Below are positions 17,349 through 26,497 of a DNA stretch of 64,000 bases, piece by piece. Numbering within the stretch: position 1 is the first letter of the stretch; the number at the start of each line of letters is the position of its first letter. The stretch lies in contig NZ_FTMG01000011.1 in assembly GCF_900155965.1 (NCBI RefSeq), forward strand, positions 164,871-228,870, given 5' to 3'. The stretch is from Mucilaginibacter lappiensis. Lineage in GTDB: Bacteria; Bacteroidota; Bacteroidia; Sphingobacteriales; Sphingobacteriaceae. The notes beneath the pieces are model-generated. The model saw only the letters and a list, made by a program, of their open reading frames with translations. It did not search any database and had not been told where the DNA came from. The position numbers were made by a program, and so were the translations under genes.

Positions 17349-18935
17349 ATGAAGAAAATATTTACCTGTGTTATACTATTATTTTTAATAAGCGGGGTTG
17401 TAAAAGCGCAATCAGTATACCAACCATACTCATATCAGTTTTATCAGAAACTGGATGCTGACGTTTATTCTACACAAACGCGGGTGCATAGCTCGTTAAA
17501 GCCATTTTTTGTTGATGATTCACTTGTAAAGCATCATTACGATTCCTTAATGAATTTGAACGAGCTTAAAGGAAAGTTTTTTACCCAGCATCAGATTGAT
17601 GTGAAGGGGAAGGGCTATACTTTTTATACCGATCTTTTGCCCGATTTTAATCTGAGCAGGGATTTCTCCAATAAAAAGAATACCAACTCGGGTTCGCTTG
17701 GGTTGCAGGTTGGGGGTACCGTTGGTAGCAAATTGTCTTATAACGTTAGCGCTTATGAAAATAGGGCCGTACTGCCTGATTACCTGGCTACTTATACCAA
17801 CCAGGTAGGTATAGCTCCCGGGCAGGCCTATGCCGGTATCTATGGCAATGAATATCGTTGGTCGTACATTACTGCATTGGTATCATATACACCCAATAAA
17901 TATTTGAATATAACCGCAGGGCGCGATAAAACTTTTATTGGTGATGGTTACCGCTCTGAACTGTTATCTGATTATGCTTCACCGTATCCGTTCATTAAGC
18001 TAACCGCCACTCTTGGTAACGTAAGGTATATGGCGATGTGGGCCTATTTTAATGATCCGCTATCGGTTAAAGTGGATGGCGGCGATCGTAAAAAGTATGG
18101 TGTATTTCATTACCTGGATTGGAATGTAAGTAACCGGCTTTCATTTGGCTTTTTTGATGCGGTTATCTGGCCTGCTAAGGACGACCTTGGTCATGAACGT
18201 GGTTTTGATTTTACTTACATCAATCCTGTTATATTCTTACGGCCTGTTGAGGCAACAAACGGCTCGCCAGATAATGCTTTGATCGGGTTAACGGGTAAAT
18301 ATAAACTTACCGACGGCGTTACAGTATATGGTCAGTTTGCGCTTGACGAGTTTGAGTCAAAGAATTTTTTCTCCAGCAATGGTAGTTCCCGTAATAAATA
18401 TGGATGGCAGCTTGGACTTAGAGGTGCAAACCTGTTTAATGTCAGTGGATTAAATTATTTGCTGGAAACCAATAACGTAAAGCCATATACCTACTCAGAA
18501 CGTAGCTCCATAGTTAACTATTCTGAAAATGGCGAGCCTTTAGCGCATCCATGGGGTGCAAACTTTCGTGAAGTGGTTGGTTTGTTGAATTACTCCTATA
18601 AAAGATTTGATTTTTCCGGTGAGCTTGATTATGGACACTATGGCTTGGATATGAATAATCTTAATTTTGGTAAGGATATCTTCCAACAATATGTTGACCC
18701 GGCAAGGGCATTTGGCAACTATACGGGCCAGGGCTTAACAACCAATATGGTTTACTTGGAGGGTAAGGTAGCTTATTTGCTAAACCCTAAATATAACCTG
18801 CGTTTTGAATTGGGTGGGCTTTATCGTTCTGAAAAGAACAGCCAGTTTCATGACAAAACAGGCATGATCACCTTAGGCTTACGCAGCTCGTTCCGCGCTA
18901 TTTACAATGATATAGCAAGTTATAAAACGCACTAA
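17349..18935 (+). CDS. Wzi/RemB-like outer-membrane beta-barrel protein
   Basis: 528 residues from the ATG at 17349, which opens a signal peptide (MKKIFTCVILLFLISGVVKA, then Q); a start at 17325 would overlap gmd and bury the signal. The body has barrel-type strands and the segment TAGRDKTFIGDGYRSELLSDYASPYPFIKLT, close to the conserved G-R-x-x-x-xGxGxxxLLLSDxA motif of capsule-assembly protein Wzi and of RemB, a Flavobacterium gliding-associated protein. Its place after gmd suggests surface-polysaccharide anchoring. RemB and Wzi cannot be told apart by eye. Confidence 0.75.
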   Translation: MKKIFTCVILLFLISGVVKAQSVYQPYSYQFYQKLDADVYSTQTRVHSSLKPFFVDDSLVKHHYDSLMNLNELKGKFFTQHQIDVKGKGYTFYTDLLPDFNLSRDFSNKKNTNSGSLGLQVGGTVGSKLSYNVSAYENRAVLPDYLATYTNQVGIAPGQAYAGIYGNEYRWSYITALVSYTPNKYLNITAGRDKTFIGDGYRSELLSDYASPYPFIKLTATLGNVRYMAMWAYFNDPLSVKVDGGDRKKYGVFHYLDWNVSNRLSFGFFDAVIWPAKDDLGHERGFDFTYINPVIFLRPVEATNGSPDNALIGLTGKYKLTDGVTVYGQFALDEFESKNFFSSNGSSRNKYGWQLGLRGANLFNVSGLNYLLETNNVKPYTYSERSSIVNYSENGEPLAHPWGANFREVVGLLNYSYKRFDFSGELDYGHYGLDMNNLNFGKDIFQQYVDPARAFGNYTGQGLTTNMVYLEGKVAYLLNPKYNLRFELGGLYRSEKNSQFHDKTGMITLGLRSSFRAIYNDIASYKTH

Positions 18936-18946
18936 AGGAGGGGAGT

Positions 18947-19009
18947 AGTTGATTGGGTTGATTAAGTGAATGGTTTGAAAACTTAATCAACCCAATCACT
19001 TAATCAACT
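18947..19009. repeat. Inverted repeat with TTGATTGGGTTGATTAAGT words, between convergent genes
   Basis: The left arm 18947-18969 (AGTTGATTGGGTTGATTAAG...) faces the right arm 18981-19009, which holds ACTTAATCAACCCAATCACT and one more TTAATCAACT word. The loop is only 11 nt. It fills the gap between the Wzi-like gene (plus) and dxs (minus), so it may end transcription from both sides. Confidence 0.8.
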
Positions 19010-19020
19010 TAGCAACCGTT

Positions 19021-20958
19021 TTATGAAGCTATAGTATGTGCATTATGCTTGGCACCTAAACTTCTAACCTGTGCTATAATGTGTTGGGCATCATATCCAC
19101 ATTCGGCCCAAAGTTCGGGTTGTTCACCGTGCTCTACGATCTTATCTGGTATACCAAGACGTTTTACCTGTGTATTTTGATAGCCGTTATCAGCCATAAA
19201 TTCCAGTATCGCGCTTCCCATTCCTCCTTCAAGACAACCGTCCTCAACCGTAATTACTTTGCTGAATTTTTTAAATACTTCGTGAAGTAAAGCTTCGTCA
19301 AGCGGTTTTACAAAGCGCAGGTCATAATGCGCAGGATAATAGCCTTCAGTATTTAGTTCGGCAGTGGCTTTTACCACTTCGTTACCAATGGCACCTATCG
19401 ATAAGATAGCTACTTCTTCACCATCACAAACTTTGCGGCCTTTACCAACAGGTATAGCCTTGAAAGGGCGCCGCCAATCCACCATAACACCGTTACCACG
19501 AGGATACCGGATCACAAATGGCCCCATGTTTTCCTGTTGAGCGGTAAACATGAGGTTACGCAACTCTTCTTCGTTCATAGGGGCAGATACCGTCATGTTG
19601 GGTATACAGCGCATAAAAGCCAGGTCATACGCGCCATGATGTGTTGGCCCATCGGCACCTACAAGGCCGGCTCTGTCCAGGCAAAATATCACATTGAGAT
19701 TTTGAATGGCCACGTCATGTATTACCTGGTCATATGCCCTTTGCATAAAACTGGAATATATATTACAAAAGGGTACCAAACCCTGGGTAGCCAATCCTGC
19801 CGAAAAGGTTACTGCATGTTGTTCGGCAATACCTACGTCAAAAGCACGCGTTGGCATGGCTTTCATCATGAGGTTAAGCGAGCATCCCGAAGGCATGGCC
19901 GGAGTAATGCCCATGATTTTAGGATTTTGCTCGGCCAGTTCAATAATACTGTGCCCAAAAACATCCTGGTATTTGGGAGGCTGTGGTTTGTCGTATTTGG
20001 TTTTCTTGATCTCGCCGGTTATCTTGTCAAACAAGCCGGGAGCATGCCACTTGGTTTGGTCTTTTTCGGCCAGGGCATAGCCTTTACCTTTGGTGGTAAT
20101 GCAATGTAATAACTTCGGACCGGGTATATCACGCAGATCTTTCAGCACTTTTACGAGGTGGTTTACATCATGACCATCAATAGGGCCAAAATATCTGAAC
20201 TTAAGGGCCTCAAAAAAGTTGCTGCGTTTTAACAGCGTACCCTTGATGCTTTTTTCTATCTTCTGCGCTATTTTAAAGGCATCAGGGCCAATAGCCGATA
20301 ACTTGGCCAGTACATGAGCTATATCGTCCCTGAAGCGATTATATGGCTTGGAAGTGGTGATATCTGTAAGGTATTCCTTTAACGCGCCCACATTGGGGTC
20401 TATCGACATATTATTGTCGTTCAGGATCACCAGTAAATTCGAATTTTCGATGCCGGCATGGTTAAGCGCTTCAAAAGCCATACCCGCGGTCATGGCGCCA
20501 TCGCCAATAACGGCTACGTGCTGCCTGTCGGTTTCACCTTTATAGTGCGAAGCTACTGCCATGCCTAACGCTACAGAAATAGAGGTAGAGGAGTGTCCTA
20601 CACCAAAAGTATCGTATTCGCTTTCAGAGCGTTTAGGGAAGCCACTTAGTCCTTTATATACACGGTTGGTATGAAACTCGTCACGGCGGCCGGTCAGTAT
20701 TTTATGGCCGTAAGCCTGATGGCCTACATCCCAAACTAATTGATCGTAGGGCGTGTTCAGTACGTATTGAAGAGCCACGGTTAACTCTACAACACCTAAA
20801 CTGGCAGCAAAATGGCCACCATTTACCGATACCACATCAATAATATACTGGCGCAGTTCCTGGCAAACCTGTTCAAGCTCGGTTTCGTTAAGTCGCTTTA
20901 AATCAGATGGATAATTTATCGTTTTTAATAAATCCCCGGCTGGTACCTGCATTGACAT
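19021..20958 (-). CDS. dxs: 1-deoxy-D-xylulose-5-phosphate synthase
   Basis: 645 residues. Condenses pyruvate and glyceraldehyde 3-phosphate with thiamine diphosphate and Mg, the entry step of the MEP isoprenoid pathway. The TPP motif GDGAMTAGMAFEALNHAG runs to NDNNMSIDPNVG, and the transketolase-type VWDVGHQAYGHK, GPTHHGAYD and RYPRGNGV are intact. The start is the ATG at 20958 or the third codon (20952). It is monocistronic; a perfect 14-bp palindrome sits just upstream. Confidence 0.97.
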   Translation of the reverse strand: MSMQVPAGDLLKTINYPSDLKRLNETELEQVCQELRQYIIDVVSVNGGHFAASLGVVELTVALQYVLNTPYDQLVWDVGHQAYGHKILTGRRDEFHTNRVYKGLSGFPKRSESEYDTFGVGHSSTSISVALGMAVASHYKGETDRQHVAVIGDGAMTAGMAFEALNHAGIENSNLLVILNDNNMSIDPNVGALKEYLTDITTSKPYNRFRDDIAHVLAKLSAIGPDAFKIAQKIEKSIKGTLLKRSNFFEALKFRYFGPIDGHDVNHLVKVLKDLRDIPGPKLLHCITTKGKGYALAEKDQTKWHAPGLFDKITGEIKKTKYDKPQPPKYQDVFGHSIIELAEQNPKIMGITPAMPSGCSLNLMMKAMPTRAFDVGIAEQHAVTFSAGLATQGLVPFCNIYSSFMQRAYDQVIHDVAIQNLNVIFCLDRAGLVGADGPTHHGAYDLAFMRCIPNMTVSAPMNEEELRNLMFTAQQENMGPFVIRYPRGNGVMVDWRRPFKAIPVGKGRKVCDGEEVAILSIGAIGNEVVKATAELNTEGYYPAHYDLRFVKPLDEALLHEVFKKFSKVITVEDGCLEGGMGSAILEFMADNGYQNTQVKRLGIPDKIVEHGEQPELWAECGYDAQHIIAQVRSLGAKHNAHTIAS

Positions 20959-20965
20959 TTGTAAG

Positions 20966-20996
20966 AATATTTAACTTACAAAGTAAGTTAAATATT
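20966..20996 (-). promoter_or_regulatory. Perfect 14-bp inverted repeat in the dxs leader
   Basis: AATATTTAACTTAC (20966-20979), loop AAA, then GTAAGTTAAATATT (20983-20996), with no mismatch. It starts 7 nt upstream of the dxs start codon, so it could be an operator or a leader hairpin masking initiation. It is followed by no T-run in the dxs direction. Its composition differs from the iterated-word repeats. Confidence 0.6.
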
Positions 20997-21040
20997 TATA
21001 AAAACTGGTTATCTAAATGTATTTATTGTTTCTGGAATAG

Positions 21041-21126
21041 AGAGCCAAGAAATAAGAATCAAGAAACAAGACTCATTTTTTTGTGATTCCAATCTCTTGT
21101 GTCTTGATTCTTATCTCTTTGGTTCT
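21041..21126. repeat. Inverted repeat with CAAGAA words upstream of scpA
   Basis: The left arm 21041-21071 (AGAGCCAAGAAATAAGAATC, then AAGAAACAAGA) and right arm 21095-21126 match at about 27 of 31 positions. The spacer is 23 nt. The word resembles those at 33434-33579, 55449-55926 and 63815-63850. The right arm overlaps the scpA -33 element. Confidence 0.8.
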
Positions 21127-21146
21127 ATGAAAAAGTCTTATTTTTG
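21118..21146 (+). promoter_or_regulatory. scpA promoter (TTTG-N17-TATTTTTG)
   Basis: TTTG at 21118-21121 and TATTTTTG at 21139-21146 with a 17-nt spacer match the Bacteroidota -33/-7 promoter. The same spacing occurs before miaB. It puts the transcript start near 21152 and rules out an in-frame start at 21097. Confidence 0.7.
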
Positions 21147-21156
21147 CAATAGATAT

Positions 21157-21903
21157 ATGACCGACGACAGCTTTGCTATAAAATTACCCCAGTTTGAAGG
21201 TCCGTTTGATCTGCTGCTTTTTTTTATCGAAAGGGATGAGCTGGATATACATGATATACCCATAGCCCGTATAGCCGACGATTTTTTAAACTATATACAC
21301 CAAATGACCAGCCTTAACATGGAGCTGGCCAGTGAGTTTATTTTTGTGGCAGCCACCCTGATGCGTATTAAGGCAAAAATGTTGTTACCCCGTTACGATG
21401 CTGATGATGCCGGTGACGAAGCCGATACCAAAGAAAACCTGATCAGGAAACTGATAGAGTATAAAAAGTTTAAAGAACTGTGCGACGAATTGCGCCCTTA
21501 TGAAGAAGAGCGTTTTAAACAGGAAAAGCGGGGTAACATTAAACATGATCTGGAACAGGTTGAAAAGGTTACCCATCCCGGCGAAGAATTATCGGAACTA
21601 AGCTTATACAAACTGATGATGGTACATGAGCGGCTAATGCGAAATTACCTTAATCGTAGTGAAGAGGTAAAACATACCGTTGTTCAATATCCGTACACTA
21701 TCGAAAAGCAGAAGAAAGCAGTAAGCGATCTACTCAAGATCAATAAAATGCTTGATTTTAAAGCTATTGCCAACCATTCGGAAAATAAGGTGCATTTTGT
21801 TTACAATTTTCTGGCTGTTTTAGAAATGCTGCAGCAGGAGCTGATTGATATACAGATTGGTTTAGGATATAATAATTTTTGGATATCAGCCAGGGAGATT
21901 TGA
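21157..21903 (+). CDS. scpA: Segregation and condensation protein A
   Basis: 248 residues. Kleisin subunit of the SMC-ScpAB complex that compacts and separates chromosomes. It has the kleisin N-terminal signature FEGPFDLLLFFIERDELDIHDIPIARIADDFL and AATLMRIKAKMLLPR, and a C-terminal winged-helix end (FKAIANHSENKVHFVYNFLAVLEML). The ATG at 21157 is preferred because the promoter lies just upstream. The last two codons and the stop fall in the left arm of the next inverted repeat. scpB is not in the window. Confidence 0.93.
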   Translation: MTDDSFAIKLPQFEGPFDLLLFFIERDELDIHDIPIARIADDFLNYIHQMTSLNMELASEFIFVAATLMRIKAKMLLPRYDADDAGDEADTKENLIRKLIEYKKFKELCDELRPYEEERFKQEKRGNIKHDLEQVEKVTHPGEELSELSLYKLMMVHERLMRNYLNRSEEVKHTVVQYPYTIEKQKKAVSDLLKINKMLDFKAIANHSENKVHFVYNFLAVLEMLQQELIDIQIGLGYNNFWISAREI

Positions 21904-22016
21904 GATGTTAGATATGAGATGTGAGACAAGAAAAGCATAGAGCTTGTTGTTCATTTATAATTAATTACAAAAGCTATTTTTTTAATCTCAAATCTCATAT
22001 CTAACATCTCAAATCT
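21896..22016. repeat. Near-perfect inverted repeat with GAGATTTGAGAT words
   Basis: The left arm 21896-21926 and right arm 21986-22016 are complementary at 30 of 31 positions (single mismatch near the inner end). Words of the type GATTTGAGAT/GATATGAGAT are iterated. The 59-nt spacer is A/T-rich. The left arm starts inside the last two scpA codons. A similar word is used at 60841-60967 between groES and groEL. Confidence 0.9.
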
Positions 22017-22071
22017 AATTTTTGCTAACTTAGCGCCCGTTATAAACACAGTGCCGTTTTAATTATATATA

Positions 22072-23358
22072 ATGAAAAGAGACAAATTAATTTTTAAGTT
22101 ATTGGATGAAGAGCAGCAACGCCAGGAAGAAGGTATTGAGCTGATAGCATCTGAGAATTTTGTGAGCCGTCAGGTTATGGAAGCTGCAGGTTCTGTTGCT
22201 ACTAATAAATATGCCGAAGGTTTACCAGGCAAACGTTATTATGGCGGCTGCCAGGTAGTTGATGAAATTGAAACCATTGCTATTGAAAGAGCCAAGCAAC
22301 TGTTCAATGCTGAATGGGCGAACGTTCAGCCGCATTCTGGCGCTCAGGCCAATGCCGCCGTGATGCTGGCCGTGCTTCAACCAGGCGACAAAATATTAGG
22401 ATTTGATCTGTCACATGGTGGCCACTTAACTCATGGCTCACCGGTTAACTTTTCAGGTAAATTATATGAGCCGCACTTTTACGGTGTGGTTAGAGAAACC
22501 GGCTTGGTTGATTATAAGCAATTGGAAAAAGTTGCCCTTAAAGAAAAGCCAAAACTGATCATCTGCGGTGCTTCGGCTTACTCGCGTGATTGGGATTATG
22601 AATTTATACGTAAAGTGGCCGATAAGATAGGCGCTTTAGTGCTGGCCGATATATCGCACCCTGCCGGACTTATTGCCAGGGGATTATTAAACGATCCGCT
22701 GCCGCATTGCCATATTGTTACTACTACTACACACAAAACATTACGTGGCCCGCGTGGTGGTTTGATCTTGTTAGGTAAGGATTTTGAAAACCCATTCGGT
22801 ATCAAAACACCAAAAGGCGAAGTAAGGATGATGTCGTCATTACTGGATATGGCTGTTTTCCCAGGTACACAGGGTGGCCCGTTAGAGCATATTATAGCTG
22901 CTAAAGCAATTGCCTTTGGCGAAGCCCTAAGCGAAGGCTATATGAAGTACATCCTGCAGGTTAAAAAGAATGCCGAGGCTATGGCCGAAGCCTTTGTTAA
23001 ACGGGGTTATGAGATCATATCAGGCGGAACAGATAACCATTTGATGCTGATTGATTTGCGTAATAAAAACATTACCGGTAAAGCGGCCGAAAACGCTTTG
23101 GTAACTGCGGATATTACGGTGAATAAAAACATGGTGCCTTATGATGATAAGTCACCGTTTGTTACTTCTGGTATACGCGTGGGTACCTCAGCTATTACCA
23201 CCCGTGGTATGAAGGAGAAACAAATGGAACTCATTGTAGAACTGATAGATGCCGTAATTGCCGACCCGGAAAATGAACCTTCTTTAAAGAAAATACGTAA
23301 AAAGGTTCATAAGCTGATGCACGACTATCCGTTGTACAGAGAAAGCAGCGCGGAATAA
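22072..23358 (+). CDS. glyA: Serine hydroxymethyltransferase
   Basis: 428 residues. Interconverts serine and glycine with tetrahydrofolate, giving one-carbon units. PLP binds K222 in TTTTHKTLRGPRGG; EGIELIASENFVS, YAEGLPGKRYYGG and VKKNAEAMAEAF-type segments are standard. Full length. A weak promoter box TAACTTAG (22026-22033) lies about 40 nt upstream. A large sensor kinase starts 3 nt after the stop. Confidence 0.98.
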   Translation: MKRDKLIFKLLDEEQQRQEEGIELIASENFVSRQVMEAAGSVATNKYAEGLPGKRYYGGCQVVDEIETIAIERAKQLFNAEWANVQPHSGAQANAAVMLAVLQPGDKILGFDLSHGGHLTHGSPVNFSGKLYEPHFYGVVRETGLVDYKQLEKVALKEKPKLIICGASAYSRDWDYEFIRKVADKIGALVLADISHPAGLIARGLLNDPLPHCHIVTTTTHKTLRGPRGGLILLGKDFENPFGIKTPKGEVRMMSSLLDMAVFPGTQGGPLEHIIAAKAIAFGEALSEGYMKYILQVKKNAEAMAEAFVKRGYEIISGGTDNHLMLIDLRNKNITGKAAENALVTADITVNKNMVPYDDKSPFVTSGIRVGTSAITTRGMKEKQMELIVELIDAVIADPENEPSLKKIRKKVHKLMHDYPLYRESSAE

Positions 23359-23361
23359 TTA

Positions 23362-26300
23362 ATGACCAAAAGGCAGCAGGGAAATTTAACAGCAGAAAAA
23401 GAGCGTTTAGAGGCCCTGCGGTCGTACCATATTTTAGATACGCCTCCTGAGAAGGAGTATGATGCAATTACCCGCCTTACATCTTATGTATGTAATGTCC
23501 CTGTTGTTCTTATCACCCTGATTGATGCCGACAGGCAATGGGTTAAGTCTAAATTTAGCGCCGGTACTGATGAAATCATCAGTGCCGGCGCTTTTTGCAA
23601 TTATACCATCCTTACGGAGGAGATATTGGAGGTAAGCGATACCCTGCTTGATGAAACCTTTAAGAATAATGCTGAGGTGATAAATCAGCATGTTCGATTT
23701 TATGCCGGTGCACCACTGATTGACCCGAGTGGACATCATTTAGGGACCCTTTGCGTTGTTGATACTGTACCCCACAAGCTCACTGCCGAACAGCGCGATG
23801 CTTTGCGGATACTGGCGGATAAGGTGATGTCGCACTTTCTATTGCGCAAACGGAATCGGGATCTCCAAGAAAGCCTTGCAGTACATAAAGAGTTTCACGA
23901 CCTTTTTGACAGCTCGCCCGATATTCATTGTATTTTGGATCGCGATTTTAAAATTAAGCGGATCAACCAATCTGTCAAATCGGTTTTAGGGTATGACGCA
24001 GATGAGGTAACGGGAAAGCCGATATGGGATTTCTTCAGAGAGAAGGAAAGGGATTTGTTTCTGAATAAATTGCAGGAGGGATTAAATGGCCAGGATAGGT
24101 TTGAATTTGAAACGCCCATTTTTACTCCCGATCATGCGGTTAAATGGCTAAGCTGGGCCGCTACTTTTAAAGATGATAAATGGTTTGCCAGTGGCAGGGA
24201 TGTAAGCTATCAGAAACAGGTTGTAAAAGAACTCAAATTATTATCGCTGGTGGCCAGTAAAGTGGGTAACGGTGTAGTGATCAGTAATGTTGCTGATGAA
24301 GTAGTGTGGGTGAATGAAGCGTTTGAACATATTACCGGTTATAATTTGGCTGATGTTGAAAATAAATACCTAGGCACCACTTTAAATGGTAAGCCGGTTG
24401 ATAACGCTGCTATTGAAAAATTAGAGGCATCAATAAAAAAGAAAGAATCATACGAAGTAGATCTCCTGATTGACCGGAAAGATGGAACCCCGATATGGAT
24501 CACGGTTGTCAATTCTGTTATTCATAATCAAAAAGGAGAGATTGATAAATCCATCCGGATCATTATTGATATTACTGCCCGGAAAAAAATTGAGCAGGAA
24601 TTAGAGATTCTATCCTTTGCAGCCAGAAAATCGCCCAGTGGTATTTTTATACGCGATGCCGAAGGCAAAATGCTCTGGATGAATGAAGCCCTTGAAAATA
24701 TTATTGGTTATTCGTTTGCCGAACTGGAAGGAAAGATCATGGGCAATACTCTGGTTGGTGAAGATACAGACCTGGCTGTATTTGAAAGCGCGGTAATAGC
24801 CGTAAAAGAAAACAGACCTTACGAGATCGAGATTAAAGTATACAAAAAGGATCATACTCCACGCTGGGTATTTTTATCCAATAGTCCGTTATTTAATGAA
24901 GCAGGCAAGGTCGATCGTCAGATTGGTGTAATGGTTGATATTACCGAACGTAAAAAGAGTGAGGAGGAGCTTACTAAGCTTTCTTTAGTGGCCAGTAATA
25001 CTACAAGTGGGGTGGTTATAAATAATAGCGATGGGAAGGTTGAATGGGTAAATAAGGCATTTGAAAATATTACCGGGTATACTATCAATGAAGTAAGCGG
25101 GAATCATTTAGGTGATGTTTTGAAAGGGGAGCTAACAGATGTATCAATTATTCAAAAAACACGCGAACTATCCCGGAATAAGCAATCATTTGAGGTTGAC
25201 CTGCTTATTTATCGTAAAGACGGGCAACCTTTATGGATATCGGTTATCAACTCGGTAATTATTGGAAATAATGGTAACGTTGATAAATATATCGAAGTAA
25301 TTATCGATATAACGGCTAAAAAGAAGGCAGAGATAGAACTGATCATGGCCAAGGAAGAAGCCTTACAATTAAGCAGGGCCAAGGACATGTTTATATCGGT
25401 GATGAGCCATGAAATACGAACGCCGCTTAATGCAGTGATCGGCATGTCGCATCTGCTGCTCGAAGATAGCCCGATGGAGTCGCAAAAAGAAAACCTGAGC
25501 ATCCTCAAATTTTCGGCCGAAAATTTAATGGTACTTATCAATGATGTATTGGATTTTACCAAAATAGAAACTGGTAATGTTGAGCTGGAGAAAGTAAATG
25601 TAGATATGCGGGAGCTTATTCAGAGCATCAACACTTCCATGCGTTACCGTGCTGACGAAAAAAATATTTATCTTAGCCAAAGCATTGATGATGCTGTACC
25701 CGCGGTTGTGATAGGCGACAGAATCCGTTTGTGCCAGATACTGTTGAACCTGGTGAGTAATGCGGTTAAGTTTACAGACAAGGGCGGAATTAATATCGAC
25801 CTGAAAGTGATTCAGGAAAGTGATAAGGATGTTCGGATACGGTTCTCCGTATCAGATACAGGCATAGGTATTGCAACTGATAAACTGCATACCATATTTG
25901 AACAGTTTAAACAAGCCGAACCTGATACTACACGCAAATATGGTGGCACCGGCCTGGGTTTAGCTATTAGCAAAAGACTGATCGAACTTCATGATTCAAG
26001 AATAAACGTTGATAGCATACCAAACAAGGGCTCTACTTTTTGGTTTACTATAACGTTTAAGAAGAAAACAAGTATCCATTTGAACAATAACAACAACAAT
26101 TTGGAAGCAGGGCTTAAAATAAATGTTTTAGTAGTTGATGATAACCAGATAAACCGGTTGTTGATTAACAAGATCCTGAAAAAATGGGGCGCTAATGCTG
26201 ATTTTGCTGAAAATGGTGTTGAAGCTATCCACAAAATAGAAAACAACCGTAATTATAATGTGGTATTAATGGATATCCACATGCCACAGATGGGAGGCCT

Positions 26301-26490
26301 TGAGGCTACCCAGATCATACGGGCTATGCCCGATCCATATTTTCAGCAGTTACCCATCATTGCCTTAACCGCATCTATGCTGAGTAACCAAATGGGTGAG
26401 ATAGACAACGCCGGGATGAACGATTATGTATTAAAACCATTTGATCCTAAATCCCTTTATGATAAGCTGAGCCGGTATCAGCATCAGTAA
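23362..26490 (+). CDS. Soluble hybrid histidine kinase: GAF, four PAS, kinase, receiver
   Basis: 1042 residues without membrane helix or signal, so a cytoplasmic sensor. Order: GAF (about 10-165, with LDTPPEKEYDAITRL and FYAGAPL), PAS1 (about 175-290), then three similar PAS-PAC units of about 123 residues starting near 292, 415 and 538, each with W-[VM]-N-[EK]-A-[FL]-E-[HN]-I-[TI]-GY and ending DITxxKK. HisKA has phospho-acceptor H683 (MSHEIRTPLN), then HATPase (about 755-905; DTGIGI, GGTGLGLAI) and a receiver with D971 (VVLMDIHMPQMGG). No output domain. It starts 3 nt after glyA, probably co-transcribed. The signal is unknown. Confidence 0.92.
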   Translation: MTKRQQGNLTAEKERLEALRSYHILDTPPEKEYDAITRLTSYVCNVPVVLITLIDADRQWVKSKFSAGTDEIISAGAFCNYTILTEEILEVSDTLLDETFKNNAEVINQHVRFYAGAPLIDPSGHHLGTLCVVDTVPHKLTAEQRDALRILADKVMSHFLLRKRNRDLQESLAVHKEFHDLFDSSPDIHCILDRDFKIKRINQSVKSVLGYDADEVTGKPIWDFFREKERDLFLNKLQEGLNGQDRFEFETPIFTPDHAVKWLSWAATFKDDKWFASGRDVSYQKQVVKELKLLSLVASKVGNGVVISNVADEVVWVNEAFEHITGYNLADVENKYLGTTLNGKPVDNAAIEKLEASIKKKESYEVDLLIDRKDGTPIWITVVNSVIHNQKGEIDKSIRIIIDITARKKIEQELEILSFAARKSPSGIFIRDAEGKMLWMNEALENIIGYSFAELEGKIMGNTLVGEDTDLAVFESAVIAVKENRPYEIEIKVYKKDHTPRWVFLSNSPLFNEAGKVDRQIGVMVDITERKKSEEELTKLSLVASNTTSGVVINNSDGKVEWVNKAFENITGYTINEVSGNHLGDVLKGELTDVSIIQKTRELSRNKQSFEVDLLIYRKDGQPLWISVINSVIIGNNGNVDKYIEVIIDITAKKKAEIELIMAKEEALQLSRAKDMFISVMSHEIRTPLNAVIGMSHLLLEDSPMESQKENLSILKFSAENLMVLINDVLDFTKIETGNVELEKVNVDMRELIQSINTSMRYRADEKNIYLSQSIDDAVPAVVIGDRIRLCQILLNLVSNAVKFTDKGGINIDLKVIQESDKDVRIRFSVSDTGIGIATDKLHTIFEQFKQAEPDTTRKYGGTGLGLAISKRLIELHDSRINVDSIPNKGSTFWFTITFKKKTSIHLNNNNNNLEAGLKINVLVVDDNQINRLLINKILKKWGANADFAENGVEAIHKIENNRNYNVVLMDIHMPQMGGLEATQIIRAMPDPYFQQLPIIALTASMLSNQMGEIDNAGMNDYVLKPFDPKSLYDKLSRYQHQ

Positions 26491-26497
26491 AAGATAC

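Noticed and set aside
19537..20109. Open plus-strand frame of 190 codons within dxs
   Set aside because: Opposite to conserved dxs motifs; composition is that of a shadow frame.
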